Assembly (NCBI GenBank): GCA_964590515.1 | Contig: CAZPZD010000049.1 | Coordinates: 1 to 16,134 of the forward strand | Direction of reading: 5' to 3' | Origin: JADFRG01 sp964590515 | Lineage (GTDB): Bacteria; Chloroflexota; Anaerolineae; Anaerolineales; E44-bin32 | DNA length: 16,134 bases | Shown here: piece after piece, positions 1 to 6,618 of the stretch | Numbering within the stretch: position 1 is the first letter of the stretch | How the letters are laid out: each line of letters opens with the position of its first letter | Notes under the pieces: model-generated | Told to the model about the DNA's origin: nothing | Databases searched by the model: none | What the model saw: only the letters and a program-made list of their open reading frames with translations | Position numbers and translations under genes: made by a program

Positions 1-36
1 GTGGGGGCCGGAGTGATCACCAACATCCTGGAATAG
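1..36 (+). CDS. tuf: Elongation factor Tu, C-terminal end (partial)
   Basis: The first 11 codons read VGAGVITNILE followed by TAG, which matches the very conserved last residues of EF-Tu (usually VGAGVVT-x-ILE). EF-Tu delivers aminoacyl-tRNA to the ribosome as a GTP complex. Only the C-terminal tail of its domain 3 is inside the window and the rest lies upstream. The stop is 10 bases before rpsJ, so tuf and the S10 block probably share a transcript. The call rests on a short but distinctive motif and on the standard fusA-tuf-rpsJ order. Confidence 0.88.
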   Translation: MGAGVITNILE

Positions 37-46
37 GATACCCAGC

Positions 47-355
47 ATGGCTAAGCAGAAGATCCGCATCCGGCTGACGGCTTACGATCATCGAGTCTTG
101 GATCAGTCCGCTCAGCGGATCGTGGAGACCGCCGAGCGAACCGGGGCTAAAGTAGTCGGCCCAGTTCCGCTGCCAACTCGAATCGAACGATTTACGGTCA
201 GGCGGTCGGCTTTCATTGATAAGGACTCGCACGAGCACTTCGAGATCCGCACCCACAAGCGGCTGATCGATGTGTTGGAGCCGGACAGCAAGACGATCGA
301 CACCCTGATGCGGCTGAATCTGCCGGCGGGGGTCGACATCGAGATCAAGCTCTAG
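47..355 (+). CDS. rpsJ: 30S ribosomal protein S10 (NusE)
   Basis: S10 sits in the head of the small subunit; as NusE it also joins transcription antitermination complexes and links RNA polymerase to the leading ribosome. The 102-residue product has the usual family length. It shows the N-terminal beta strand KIRIRLTAYDH, the loop motif GPVPLPT (about 38-44), the RTHKRLIDV segment (about 68-76) and the ending NLPAGVDIEIKL. The ATG is preceded by AGGA at 35-38, eight bases upstream and overlapping the tuf stop. The sequence resembles Chloroflexota S10 proteins as I recall them. It is the first gene of the S10 block. Confidence 0.98.
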   Translation: MAKQKIRIRLTAYDHRVLDQSAQRIVETAERTGAKVVGPVPLPTRIERFTVRRSAFIDKDSHEHFEIRTHKRLIDVLEPDSKTIDTLMRLNLPAGVDIEIKL

Positions 356-357
356 CG

Positions 358-987
358 ATGAAGGGACTTATTGGTCGGAAACTGGGAATGACCCAGATTT
401 TTGATGAGACCGGCGCGGCCATTCCGGTGACGCTGATTGAGGCCGGGCCATGTGTCGTGACTCAGATCCGCCGGCCTGCCACCGAAGGCTACGGGGCGGT
501 GCAACTTGGCTTCGGGGCGGCCAAACCGAAAAGGCTGACCGGCGGCCAGTTGGGTCACTTGAAACGCGGCGGTTCCCCGCCTCTGCGCTACCTGCGCGAA
601 TTCCGGGTAAAGAACGTCGAGGACTTCCATGAAGGGGCTGAGCTCACGGTGGGAGTGTTCGAGGTCGGGGACCGAGTGGACATTATCGGGATCAGCAAAG
701 GGCGTGGGTTCGCCGGAGTCATCAAGCGCCACCATTTCAGCCGGCAACCCAAAACCCACGGGGCCTCCGATCGCGAACGGGCCCCCGGGTCGAGCAGCTC
801 GACTACAACGCCGGGACGGGTTTTCAAAGGCAAGCGCGGGCCGGGCCACATGGGCTCGGTGCGGGTCAGCTCGCAGAACTTGCGGGTGGATCTGGTTGAT
901 CCGGAGCGTAATCTGTTGGGGGTGCGCGGCAGTGTGCCCGGTGCGACGGGTGATGTAGTGGTGATCAGTGAGCGCCGCAAGCAGTAG
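358..987 (+). CDS. rplC: 50S ribosomal protein L3
   Basis: L3 is a primary 23S rRNA binder that nucleates 50S assembly. Its long loop reaches the peptidyl-transferase centre. The 209-residue protein has the family start MKGLIGRKLGMTQIFDE, the central KGRGFAGVIKRHHF (about 115-128), and TPGRVFKGKR followed by GPGHMG (about 151-166). The loop segment just before TPGRV reads APGSSSSTT (about 142-150) where APGS-I/V-G-x is usual; this is described under findings. The start ATG lies two bases after the rpsJ stop, with only a weak ribosome-binding site (GAG in the end of rpsJ), so translation is probably coupled to rpsJ. Confidence 0.97.
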   Translation: MKGLIGRKLGMTQIFDETGAAIPVTLIEAGPCVVTQIRRPATEGYGAVQLGFGAAKPKRLTGGQLGHLKRGGSPPLRYLREFRVKNVEDFHEGAELTVGVFEVGDRVDIIGISKGRGFAGVIKRHHFSRQPKTHGASDRERAPGSSSSTTTPGRVFKGKRGPGHMGSVRVSSQNLRVDLVDPERNLLGVRGSVPGATGDVVVISERRKQ

Positions 988-1006
988 GCGACCCTCGGTT
1001 TGCGGA

Positions 1007-1042
1007 ATGGCCTGGACGCCTGAGCCGGAAGATCTTAAATGA
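1007..1042 (+). other. Candidate mini-cistron between rplC and rplD
   Basis: In the 51-base gap, ATG at 1007 opens an 11-codon frame reading MAWTPEPEDLK. It stops at TGA 1040-1042, and this overlaps the rplD start as ATGA. No homology is recognisable and the frame is short enough to be chance. It could let ribosomes ending rplC reinitiate and reach rplD, but rplD also has its own GGAAG site at 1027-1031. It is recorded because similar frames fill other gaps in the window. Confidence 0.22.
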
Positions 1043-1677
1043 AGATAGACGTGCTGAACATGCAGGGCGAGAAAGTGGACACTGCCGAATTGCCGGAGGC
1101 GGTGTTCAAGGTACAGGTTAAGCCGGATCTGATGCATCAAGCGCTGGTAAGGCAGCAAGCCAACGCCCGCTTGGGAACCCACAAGACCAAGACCCGGGCG
1201 GAAGTCGCGGGAGGTGGGATCAAGCCCTGGAGGCAGAAAGGCACCGGCCGAGCACGCCATGGCTCGATTCGCTCTCCAATCTGGGTCGGCGGAGGCAAAG
1301 CCCACACGCCTCGGCCGCGTGATTATGAGCAGCGGATGCCGCGCAAGATGCGGCGGGCCGCGCTGCGGTCGGCCCTCTCGCTGAAGGCCGGTAACAAGCA
1401 GATCACGGTCTTGGACGAGCTCAAGCTGAGCGGGCCGAAGACGAAGGAAATTGCGGAGCTGCTGCGAAATTTGAGCGGCGGTCAGAGTGCACTGATCCTG
1501 CTCCCCGAGAAACTCGAGAGCATCGAGAAGTCGGTGCGCAACCTGGTCGAATTCAAGACCGTGCGAGCCCAGTACGTCAATATACGTGACCTGCTCCAGT
1601 TTGAGCGGTTGATCTTGCCGCTTCAGGCGGTCGGGATGCTTCAGACCATCCTGGATCCGGGAGTCAAGTCCGAATGA
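1039..1677 (+). CDS. rplD: 50S ribosomal protein L4
   Basis: L4 binds domain I of 23S rRNA, and its extended loop forms part of the exit-tunnel constriction together with L22. The 212-residue product contains the loop signature KPWRQKGTGRARHGS (about 62-76), followed by PIWVGGGKAHTPRPRDY (about 80-96), and a C-terminal Rossmann-like domain. In E. coli L4 represses the S10 operon, both by attenuation and at translation. No matching leader can be recognised here, because rpsJ follows directly on tuf. The start has GGAAG seven bases upstream, and the stop overlaps rplW as ATGA. Confidence 0.97.
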   Translation: MKIDVLNMQGEKVDTAELPEAVFKVQVKPDLMHQALVRQQANARLGTHKTKTRAEVAGGGIKPWRQKGTGRARHGSIRSPIWVGGGKAHTPRPRDYEQRMPRKMRRAALRSALSLKAGNKQITVLDELKLSGPKTKEIAELLRNLSGGQSALILLPEKLESIEKSVRNLVEFKTVRAQYVNIRDLLQFERLILPLQAVGMLQTILDPGVKSE

Positions 1678-1976
1678 CTGGATTGTATGAAGTGCTGCAC
1701 CGGCCGATCGTCACCGAGAAGTCCAATTTCCTGAGTTCTAAGCTCGGTCAATATGTTTTTGAAGTGGCGGTCGAGGCCAACAAGGCGGAAATCAAGGAAG
1801 CCGTCGAAACGCTCTTTGACGTGAGCGTGGTCAAGGTCAATGTCATCAACAGCCCGGCCAAGCGCTCTCGCCGCCTCAGAAATCGGCGGCTGCTGGTCCG
1901 GCGGTCCGGTTATAAGAAGGCCGTCGTGACCCTGGCCTCCGGGCAGCGGATCGACTTGTTTGAGGGAGTGGCTTGA
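1674..1976 (+). CDS. rplW: 50S ribosomal protein L23
   Basis: L23 surrounds the exit of the polypeptide tunnel and is the docking site for trigger factor and the signal recognition particle. The 100-residue protein has the conserved N-terminal motif RPIVTEKS (about 10-17), ANKAEIKEAVETLFDVSVVKVN (about 35-56) as the helix and strand that bind 23S rRNA, and a basic loop rich in Arg (about 63-78). It begins inside the rplD stop (ATGA overlap). Its own TGA shares one base with the rplB ATG, so the three genes should be translationally coupled. Confidence 0.97.
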   Translation: MTGLYEVLHRPIVTEKSNFLSSKLGQYVFEVAVEANKAEIKEAVETLFDVSVVKVNVINSPAKRSRRLRNRRLLVRRSGYKKAVVTLASGQRIDLFEGVA

Positions 1977-2812
1977 TGGCAGTTCGCAAATATAAACCGA
2001 CCTCGCCTGGCCGTCGGGGTATGACTGGGGACCTCTTTGAAGAGGTTACCAAGAGCACCCCGGAACGGGCGTTGATCCAGCGGCGCAAAGCCCGCGGCGG
2101 GCGCAACCGGCAAGGGCGGCTGACCGTTCGCCACCGGGGTGGCGGACACCAGCGCTTCCTGCGCAAGGTGGACTTCCAGCGTGGGAAGCGCGGAGTACCG
2201 GCTCGGGTCGCGGCGATTGAGTACGACCCCAATCGATCGGCCCGCCTGGCGCTGCTGCATTATTCCGATGGTGAGAAGCGCTACATCCTCGCCCCCTTCG
2301 GACTGGGCGTCGGCGATACGGTCATGGCGGGGCCGACCGCCGACATTCGGCCTGGAAACAGCCTGCCTTTGGCGAGCATCCCGCTCGGTACCCTGATCCA
2401 CAATATCGAATTGCAGGAGGGTCGAGGGGGGCAGATGGCACGCTCGGCCGGAGCGGCCGCTCAGCTGCTCGGCAAGGAAGGCGAGTTTGCGGCGATTCGG
2501 TTGCCGTCCGGCGAAGTCCGCCGGATCAGGCAGGACTGCTACGCCACGATTGGTGAAGTCGGGAACCCGGATCACTCCAACATCAAACTGGGCAAGGCGG
2601 GCCGCAAGCGGCATTTGGGGATCCGGCCGACCGTCCGCGGCACCGCGATGAGCCCCCGCGACCACCCCCATGGGGGTGGCGAGGGCCGCTCCCCGATCGG
2701 GATGCCGTCACCTAAGAGTCCTTGGGGGAAACCGACCCTGGGCAAGAAGACTCGTCGCAACAAGCGCAGCGACCGGGATATTATTCGCCGGAGGGCCAAG
2801 AAGGGCCGCTAG
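1976..2812 (+). CDS. rplB: 50S ribosomal protein L2
   Basis: L2 is a large-subunit protein needed for subunit association and peptidyl-transferase function. The product is 278 residues from ATG 1976, the usual family length. A TTG one codon earlier (1973) is in frame, but MAVRKYKPTSPGRR is the classical L2 N-terminus, so the ATG is preferred. The OB-like and SH3-like region carries RGGGHQRFLR (about 54-63). The near-invariant DHPHGGGEGR falls at about 229-238 and contains the histidine pair near the position of E. coli His229. The C-terminus is very basic (GKKTRRNKRSD). The gene overlaps the rplW stop by one base. Confidence 0.97.
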   Translation: MAVRKYKPTSPGRRGMTGDLFEEVTKSTPERALIQRRKARGGRNRQGRLTVRHRGGGHQRFLRKVDFQRGKRGVPARVAAIEYDPNRSARLALLHYSDGEKRYILAPFGLGVGDTVMAGPTADIRPGNSLPLASIPLGTLIHNIELQEGRGGQMARSAGAAAQLLGKEGEFAAIRLPSGEVRRIRQDCYATIGEVGNPDHSNIKLGKAGRKRHLGIRPTVRGTAMSPRDHPHGGGEGRSPIGMPSPKSPWGKPTLGKKTRRNKRSDRDIIRRRAKKGR

Positions 2813-2826
2813 GCCGAGGAATCCAA

Positions 2827-3120
2827 ATGTCCAGATCATTGAAGAAGGGACCTTTCATCCAGCCGAAGTTGCTCAAGCGGGTGGAAGAAATGAACCAGCG
2901 GGGCGAGAAGAAGGTCATCCGGACCTGGAGCCGGGCGAGCACCATCTTTCCCCAGATGGTCGGCCACACGATCGCGGTGCACGACGGGCGGAGGCACATT
3001 CCGATCTACATCACTGAAAACATGGTCGGTCATAAGTTGGGTGAGTTTGCCCCGACCCGCACATTCCGGATCCACTCGGGCCGGGAAAAGACGACCACGA
3101 CCGAAGAGGTTGTCGCATGA
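2827..3120 (+). CDS. rpsS: 30S ribosomal protein S19
   Basis: S19 forms a complex with S13 in the 30S head, close to the A- and P-site tRNAs. The product is 97 residues. The start at ATG 2827 gives the classical MSRSLKKGPF N-terminus; an upstream in-frame extension to 2722 lies inside rplB and is rejected. Conserved segments are IRTWSRASTIFPQMVGHTI (about 31-49), HDGRRHIPIYITENMVGHKLGEFAPTR in the centre, and a basic tail. The gap after rplB is 14 bases and includes GAGGA at 2817-2821. The stop overlaps rplV as ATGA. Confidence 0.97.
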   Translation: MSRSLKKGPFIQPKLLKRVEEMNQRGEKKVIRTWSRASTIFPQMVGHTIAVHDGRRHIPIYITENMVGHKLGEFAPTRTFRIHSGREKTTTTEEVVA

Positions 3121-3476
3121 CGGATGGGCTAGATGTACGGGCGACTCACCGATACCTGAGGATGTCGCCCACGAAAGTGCGACTGGTGCTCGATCAGATC
3201 CGCGGACAGAGTGCGGTCGAGGCGGTCCAGTTGCTCAAGTTCACCAACAAGGCGGCCGCCGACCCGCTCTCGAAACTGTTGCGATCGGCCATCGCAAACG
3301 CGGAACAAAATTTCGGCTTGAACCGCGACAATCTGTACGTGCACGAGGCCTTTGCCAACGAAGGGCCCATTCGCCGCTGGCGTCGATTTGGGGCCAGGGT
3401 GCACTTCAAGCCGATTCGCAAGCGGCAGGCGCACGTCACCCTAGTGTTGCGCGACCGCGGCGGACCGACCACATAG
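3117..3476 (+). CDS. rplV: 50S ribosomal protein L22
   Basis: L22 spans all domains of 23S rRNA, and its beta-hairpin lines the exit tunnel where macrolides bind. The 119-residue product has ATHRYLRMSPTKVRLVLDQIRG (about 8-29), the helix ADPLSKLLRSAIANAEQN (about 47-64), and the arginine-rich hairpin (about 83-105). The usual KRTSHITVV at the end of the hairpin reads KRQAHVTLV here, a mild departure. It starts inside the rpsS stop codon (ATGA). The following gap to rpsC is 49 bases. Confidence 0.96.
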   Translation: MTDGLDVRATHRYLRMSPTKVRLVLDQIRGQSAVEAVQLLKFTNKAAADPLSKLLRSAIANAEQNFGLNRDNLYVHEAFANEGPIRRWRRFGARVHFKPIRKRQAHVTLVLRDRGGPTT

Positions 3477-3489
3477 CAGCAGGACCGAG

Positions 3490-3516
3490 GTGACGAAGTG
3501 TATCGGGACGGATTGA
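3490..3516 (+). other. Very short frame in the rplV-rpsC gap
   Basis: The gap holds GTG at 3490 opening an 8-codon frame (MTKCIGTD) that ends at TGA 3514-3516, nine bases before the rpsC ATG. The stop adjoins the strong rpsC ribosome-binding site GAGGAG at 3515-3520. Unlike the frames in other gaps it does not overlap the next start, and it needs a GTG start. It is probably chance, and is listed so that the gap is accounted for. Confidence 0.1.
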
Positions 3517-3525
3517 GGAGCAAGC

Positions 3526-4200
3526 ATGGGGCGTAAAGTCCATCCAATCGGTTTCAGGCTGGGGGTAAACCGGAGTTGGGATTCACGTTGGATCGCAAAA
3601 CGGCCGGCCTATGTCGCTCAGCTCAACGAAGACCGGCTGATTCGAGAAGTGGTCCATAAGACCACTCCGCGGGCCGGCATCTCCCAGGTCGAGATCGAGC
3701 GGTTCGCGAACGCGGTCCACGTCACGGTTCACACTTCCAAGCCGGGGATCGTCATTGGCCGCAAAGGGGCCAACGTCAAGGAGCTGCGGACGAAATTACA
3801 GGAAGCGACCGGGACCAGCATCAAGCTGGACATTGCCGAGATCAAGGAACCGGACCTGGATGCCCAGCTGGTCGCAGAAAACGTCGCCAATCAGCTCGAA
3901 CGCCGGATCAGTCATCGTCGGGCCATGCAGCGGGCAGTAGACAGCGCGATGCGGGCCGGCGGCAAGGGAATAAAAGTCATGTGTGCCGGGCGACTGGCGG
4001 GGAGTGAAATGGCTCGCCGCGATTGGGTCCGAGAGGGCCGGGTTCCAGCACAGACCCTGCGCGCCGATATCGACTTCGCCCGGGCGGAGGCTATGACGAC
4101 CTACGGTCGGATTGGAGTCAAAGTGTGGATCTATCGGGGCGAGATCCTGCCGGAGGCTGAGGGCCAGCCCGAGACCATGGACGTCTACGTTAGCGAGTGA
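3526..4200 (+). CDS. rpsC: 30S ribosomal protein S3
   Basis: S3 lies at the mRNA entry site and contributes to ribosomal helicase activity. The 224-residue protein begins MGRKVHPIGFRLG, typical of the family. It carries a type II KH domain with the GxxG loop in VIGRKGANV (about 77-85), then a C-terminal domain with GIKVMCAGRLAGSEMARRDW and RADIDFARAEAMTTYGRIGVKVWIYRGE. GAGGAG five bases before the ATG is one of the best ribosome-binding sites in the window, fitting a restart after the 49-base gap. Confidence 0.98.
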   Translation: MGRKVHPIGFRLGVNRSWDSRWIAKRPAYVAQLNEDRLIREVVHKTTPRAGISQVEIERFANAVHVTVHTSKPGIVIGRKGANVKELRTKLQEATGTSIKLDIAEIKEPDLDAQLVAENVANQLERRISHRRAMQRAVDSAMRAGGKGIKVMCAGRLAGSEMARRDWVREGRVPAQTLRADIDFARAEAMTTYGRIGVKVWIYRGEILPEAEGQPETMDVYVSE

Positions 4201-4210
4201 GGGCAACCAG

Positions 4211-4636
4211 ATGTTGATGCCCAAGCGCCTGAAGTGGCGAAAGCAAATGCGGGGCCGGATGAAGGGCACCGCCAGCCGAGGCACTTCAGTCGAATTTGGA
4301 GAGTACGGGATTCAGTCGATGGAGCCGGGTTGGATTTCGGCTCGTCAGATCGAAGCCGCCCGCCGGGTATTGGTGCGCTACATGAAGCGCAGAGGCAAGG
4401 TGTGGATTCGGATCTTTCCCGACAAACCGGTCACCCAGCGCGCGGCGGAGAGCCGGATGGGAAAGGGCAAGGGACCCGTCGATCACTGGGTAGCGGTCGT
4501 TCAGCCGGGCCGGATGTTATTCGAGGTTTCCGGCCTGGACCGTACCGCCGCGCAGGAAGCGATGCGGCTGGCCTCCCACAAGCTTTCGGTGAAGACCAAA
4601 TTCGCTGCTCGTATCGAAACCGTGTCCGCGGAGTAG
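4211..4636 (+). CDS. rplP: 50S ribosomal protein L16
   Basis: L16 helps position A-site tRNA near the peptidyl-transferase centre and is a late 50S assembly protein. The start at ATG 4211 gives MLMPKRLKWRKQMRGRMKG, the standard N-terminus; the in-frame extension to 4112 lies in rpsC and is rejected. The product is 141 residues. It contains RGKVWIRIFPDKPVTQ (about 61-76) and SRMGKGKGPVDHWVAVV (about 81-97), where Arg82 corresponds to the arginine that is hydroxylated in E. coli L16. The gene follows rpsC by 10 bases, with a GAGGG site overlapping the rpsC stop. Confidence 0.97.
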   Translation: MLMPKRLKWRKQMRGRMKGTASRGTSVEFGEYGIQSMEPGWISARQIEAARRVLVRYMKRRGKVWIRIFPDKPVTQRAAESRMGKGKGPVDHWVAVVQPGRMLFEVSGLDRTAAQEAMRLASHKLSVKTKFAARIETVSAE

Positions 4637-4667
4637 CCAGCTCCCTATCCCAGTCGAGCCCGTAGCT

Positions 4668-4865
4668 ATGAAGGCGAAAGAGTTGAGAGAGTTGACTGTC
4701 GAGCAGGTGGCCGAGAAACTTGAAGCGGCGCGGGAGGCCTATTTCAAGATGCGGTTTCAGTTCTCCACCGGCCAACTTCCCAACACCGCCCAGCTGCAGG
4801 TCGCTCGTCGGGAAGTTGCCCGAATTACGACGGTATTGCAGGAAATGGAGCGCGCAAGAGAATGA
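4668..4865 (+). CDS. rpmC: 50S ribosomal protein L29
   Basis: L29 is a small two-helix protein next to L23 at the tunnel exit and contributes to the trigger factor and SRP docking area. The 65-residue product has the expected layout: MKAKELRELTVEQVAEKLEAAREAY as helix 1, the conserved FQFSTGQLPNTAQL turn (about 30-43), and the second helix VARREVARITTVLQEM. The start is 31 bases after rplP with only a weak GAG upstream. The stop overlaps rpsQ as ATGA. Confidence 0.95.
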   Translation: MKAKELRELTVEQVAEKLEAAREAYFKMRFQFSTGQLPNTAQLQVARREVARITTVLQEMERARE

Positions 4866-5128
4866 GGAACTTAAGGCGGCGATTGACCGGGAAAGTTGTG
4901 CGGGCCGCGATGCAGAAGACGATTACGGTGCAGGTAGACCGCACCTTTCGACATCCGCTATACCAGAAGGTGCTGCGCCGCAGCACCCAGTATCTGGTTC
5001 ACGACGAGCTGGGCTGCCAGCCCGGCGATCAGGTAAAGATCGTGGAGACCCGCCCTATTTCTCGGCGCAAACGTTGGATGGTGGAAGAAATCCTGCGGCG
5101 AGGCTCGCCGGTGGAGGTGGTCGAGTGA
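4862..5128 (+). CDS. rpsQ: 30S ribosomal protein S17
   Basis: S17 is an OB-fold primary binder of 16S rRNA at the bottom of the 30S subunit. The 88-residue product carries LTGKVVRAAMQKTITVQVDR (about 8-27), HPLYQKVLRRSTQYLVHDE (about 31-49), GDQVKIVETRPISRRKRWMV (about 55-74) and a variable acidic tail. These are the family motifs in the expected order. The gene starts within the rpmC stop (ATGA). Its own stop overlaps the GTG start of rplN (GTGA). Confidence 0.96.
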   Translation: MRNLRRRLTGKVVRAAMQKTITVQVDRTFRHPLYQKVLRRSTQYLVHDELGCQPGDQVKIVETRPISRRKRWMVEEILRRGSPVEVVE

Positions 5129-5496
5129 TTCAGCAAGAGAGCCGGATCAACATCGCCGACAATACCGGCGGACGAACGCTGGAAGTGATCCGGGTATTAG
5201 GCGGTTCCAAGCGTCGCTATGGCCGGGTGGGAGACCTGGTGGTTGGCACAATCAAGTCCGCCGTACCGAACAGTGCAGTGCGTAAGTCGGAGATCGTGAA
5301 GGCGGTGATCGTCCGCACGGCCAAAGAGTACCGGCGAGCAGACGGTTCCTATATCCGCTTCGATGACAATGCGGCCGTGGTGCTGGACGCCGACAAGGTC
5401 AATCCGAAGGGGACCCGCATTTTCGGTCCGGTGGCTAGGGAATTGCGCGAGCGGGGTTTTATGAAGATCATCTCGCTTGCCCCGGAAGTGATCTAG
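5125..5496 (+). CDS. rplN: 50S ribosomal protein L14
   Basis: L14 is among the most conserved large-subunit proteins and forms an inter-subunit bridge with 16S rRNA. The start is GTG 5125, overlapping the rpsQ TGA as GTGA. It yields the classical MIQQESRINIADNTGGR N-terminus and a 123-residue protein. An open extension to 4720 runs through rpmC and rpsQ in another frame and is not real. Conserved blocks are RVLGGSKRRYGRVGD (about 23-37), VRTAKEYRRADGSYIRFDDNAAV and the C-terminal GTRIFGPVARELR. It is the first gene of the spc block, with no gap from the S10 block. Confidence 0.97.
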   Translation: MIQQESRINIADNTGGRTLEVIRVLGGSKRRYGRVGDLVVGTIKSAVPNSAVRKSEIVKAVIVRTAKEYRRADGSYIRFDDNAAVVLDADKVNPKGTRIFGPVARELRERGFMKIISLAPEVI

Positions 5497-5507
5497 CGAG
5501 CCCGAGG

Positions 5508-5834
5508 ATGAAAGTCAAATTGAAACGAGGCGATACAGTAGAAGTCATCACCGGCCGCGGGAAAGGGACCCGGGGCGAAGTGATTCGAGTGGTCCCCGAC
5601 GGCCGGGGCATCGTGGTGCGCGGGGTCAACTTGCGCAAGAAGCATCAGCGCCAAATTCAGGCTGCCGGCCGGTCGATGTCGCCCGGAATTATTCAGTTCG
5701 AAGCGCCGATCAACGTGTCCAATGTTATGTTGGTCTGCCCGAAGTGCGGGAAGCTGACCCGGCTGGAAATCCACCGGACGGACGGCCAGGCCCAGCGCTT
5801 TTGCAAGAAGTGTGAAAACCAGGTCGACGGTTAG
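5508..5834 (+). CDS. rplX: 50S ribosomal protein L24, zinc-ribbon form
   Basis: L24 initiates 50S assembly by binding the 5' region of 23S rRNA. The N-terminal KOW motif is clear (KRGDTVEVITGRGKGTRGEV, about 6-25), followed by GVNLRKKHQR and the APINVSNVML segment. Unlike the E. coli protein, the 108-residue product ends in a Cys4 knuckle, CPKC at 77-80 and CKKC at 99-102, indicating a zinc-binding C+ paralogue type. The start is 11 bases after rplN. A GAGG abuts the ATG directly and an earlier GAG sits at a better distance. Confidence 0.96.
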   Translation: MKVKLKRGDTVEVITGRGKGTRGEVIRVVPDGRGIVVRGVNLRKKHQRQIQAAGRSMSPGIIQFEAPINVSNVMLVCPKCGKLTRLEIHRTDGQAQRFCKKCENQVDG

Positions 5835-5838
5835 GCCG

Positions 5839-6396
5839 ATGGACCACTACCTCAAGAAGCGCTACCGGGAGGAGATTGTCCCCAGATTGATGCAGGACTT
5901 CGGGCTTGCCAATCAAATGGAAGTCCCGCGCCTGCGCAAGATCGTAGTCAACGTCGGAGCGGGAGAAGCGATGGATAATGCAAAGGCGATGGATGCTGCG
6001 GTTGCAGATCTTTCGGTGATCACTGGCCAGCATCCAATTGTCACTCGAGCCAAGAAAAGCATCGCCAACTTCAAGTTGCGGGAGGGGCATTCGATTGGGG
6101 CCAAGGTAACCCTGCGGGGCGAACGGATGTGGTCGTTTTTTGATCGGTTGGTCAATGTGGCCTTGCCACGCACCCGAGACTTTCGCGGGCTCTCTCCGAA
6201 CAGCTTTGATGGTCGAGGCAACTATACGCTGGGGATGCGCGAGCAGCTGGTTTTCCCTGAGATTGAGTACGACAAGATTGACAAGCTGCGTGGATTTGAA
6301 GTTACCGTGGTTACCAGCGCGCCGAACGACGAGCAGGGCCGGCGCCTGTTGACCCTGCTGGGGATGCCGTTCCAAAGGACGGAAAGCAATGTCTAA
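5839..6396 (+). CDS. rplE: 50S ribosomal protein L5
   Basis: L5 binds 5S rRNA in the central protuberance and contacts P-site tRNA. The start ATG 5839 gives MDHYLKKRYREEIVPRLMQDFG, the usual beginning; the in-frame extension to 5812 overlaps rplX and is unlikely. The 185-residue protein contains VPRLRKIVVNVGAGEA (about 29-44), the HPIVTRAKKSIANFKLREGHSIGAKVTLRG core, PRTRDFRGL and GNYTLGMREQLVFPEI. In E. coli S8 represses the spc operon at the start of the L5 gene; here the gap is only four bases and I cannot identify an S8-like hairpin by eye. It overlaps rpsN by eight bases. Confidence 0.97.
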   Translation: MDHYLKKRYREEIVPRLMQDFGLANQMEVPRLRKIVVNVGAGEAMDNAKAMDAAVADLSVITGQHPIVTRAKKSIANFKLREGHSIGAKVTLRGERMWSFFDRLVNVALPRTRDFRGLSPNSFDGRGNYTLGMREQLVFPEIEYDKIDKLRGFEVTVVTSAPNDEQGRRLLTLLGMPFQRTESNV

Positions 6397-6571
6397 GAAA
6401 TGCATGCCGTACCGCGAATTGCGCCGCAAGTACAAGGTGAGGGTTCGCAACCGCTGTCATATTTGCGGGCGTCCCCGCGGTTACTATCGCCGATTCGACC
6501 TGTGCCGGATATGTTTCCGCGAGCAAGCGCTGCGGGGACTTATCCCGGGCGTGGTGAAGGCATCGTGGTAG
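6389..6571 (+). CDS. rpsN: 30S ribosomal protein S14, type Z (zinc form)
   Basis: S14 is a late-binding 30S head protein near S3 and S10. This copy is the short zinc-dependent form (60 residues, often called rpsZ) rather than the roughly 100-residue zinc-free form. The CX2C-X12-CX2C motif is complete, with cysteines at 23, 26, 39 and 42, inside RCHICGRPRGYYRRFDLC. The ending IPGVVKASW is the family signature. The ATG lies eight bases inside the end of rplE in a different frame, so translation is likely coupled. Confidence 0.97.
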   Translation: MSKKCMPYRELRRKYKVRVRNRCHICGRPRGYYRRFDLCRICFREQALRGLIPGVVKASW

Positions 6572-6576
6572 GCCGG

Positions 6577-6618
6577 ATGACACTGGAGAAGGAGAAGCTC
6601 TACCCGGAGCACGATTAA
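6577..6618 (+). other. Candidate mini-cistron between rpsN and rpsH
   Basis: ATG 6577, five bases after the rpsN stop, opens a 13-codon frame reading MTLEKEKLYPEHD. It ends at TAA 6616-6618, sharing one base with the rpsH ATG (TAATG). No family is recognised. It spans almost all of the 46-base gap and could carry ribosomes into rpsH by reinitiation. However, rpsH also has GGAG eight bases upstream of its start. Chance cannot be excluded for so short a frame. Confidence 0.2.

Noticed and set aside
352..1305. 317-codon open frame on the - strand opposite rplC and rplD.
   Set aside because: It lies antisense to two certain ribosomal genes, shows low-complexity His/Arg/Leu-rich translation without any family motif, and such mirror frames are common in G+C-rich genes.
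4234..4665. 143-codon + frame within rplP ending three bases before rpmC.
   Set aside because: It is an out-of-frame reading of rplP, rich in Gly, Arg and Ser, with no family similarity. Ending near rpmC looks coincidental.
4637..4667. Possible short coupling frame in the rplP-rpmC gap, because rpmC starts with ATGA.
   Set aside because: A TAG at 4663-4665 lies in the relevant frame immediately before the start, so no bridging frame exists there.
4720..5124. 135-codon N-terminal extension in frame with rplN.
   Set aside because: It reads through rpmC and rpsQ in the wrong frame. GTG 5125 gives the classic L14 N-terminus and couples to the rpsQ stop.
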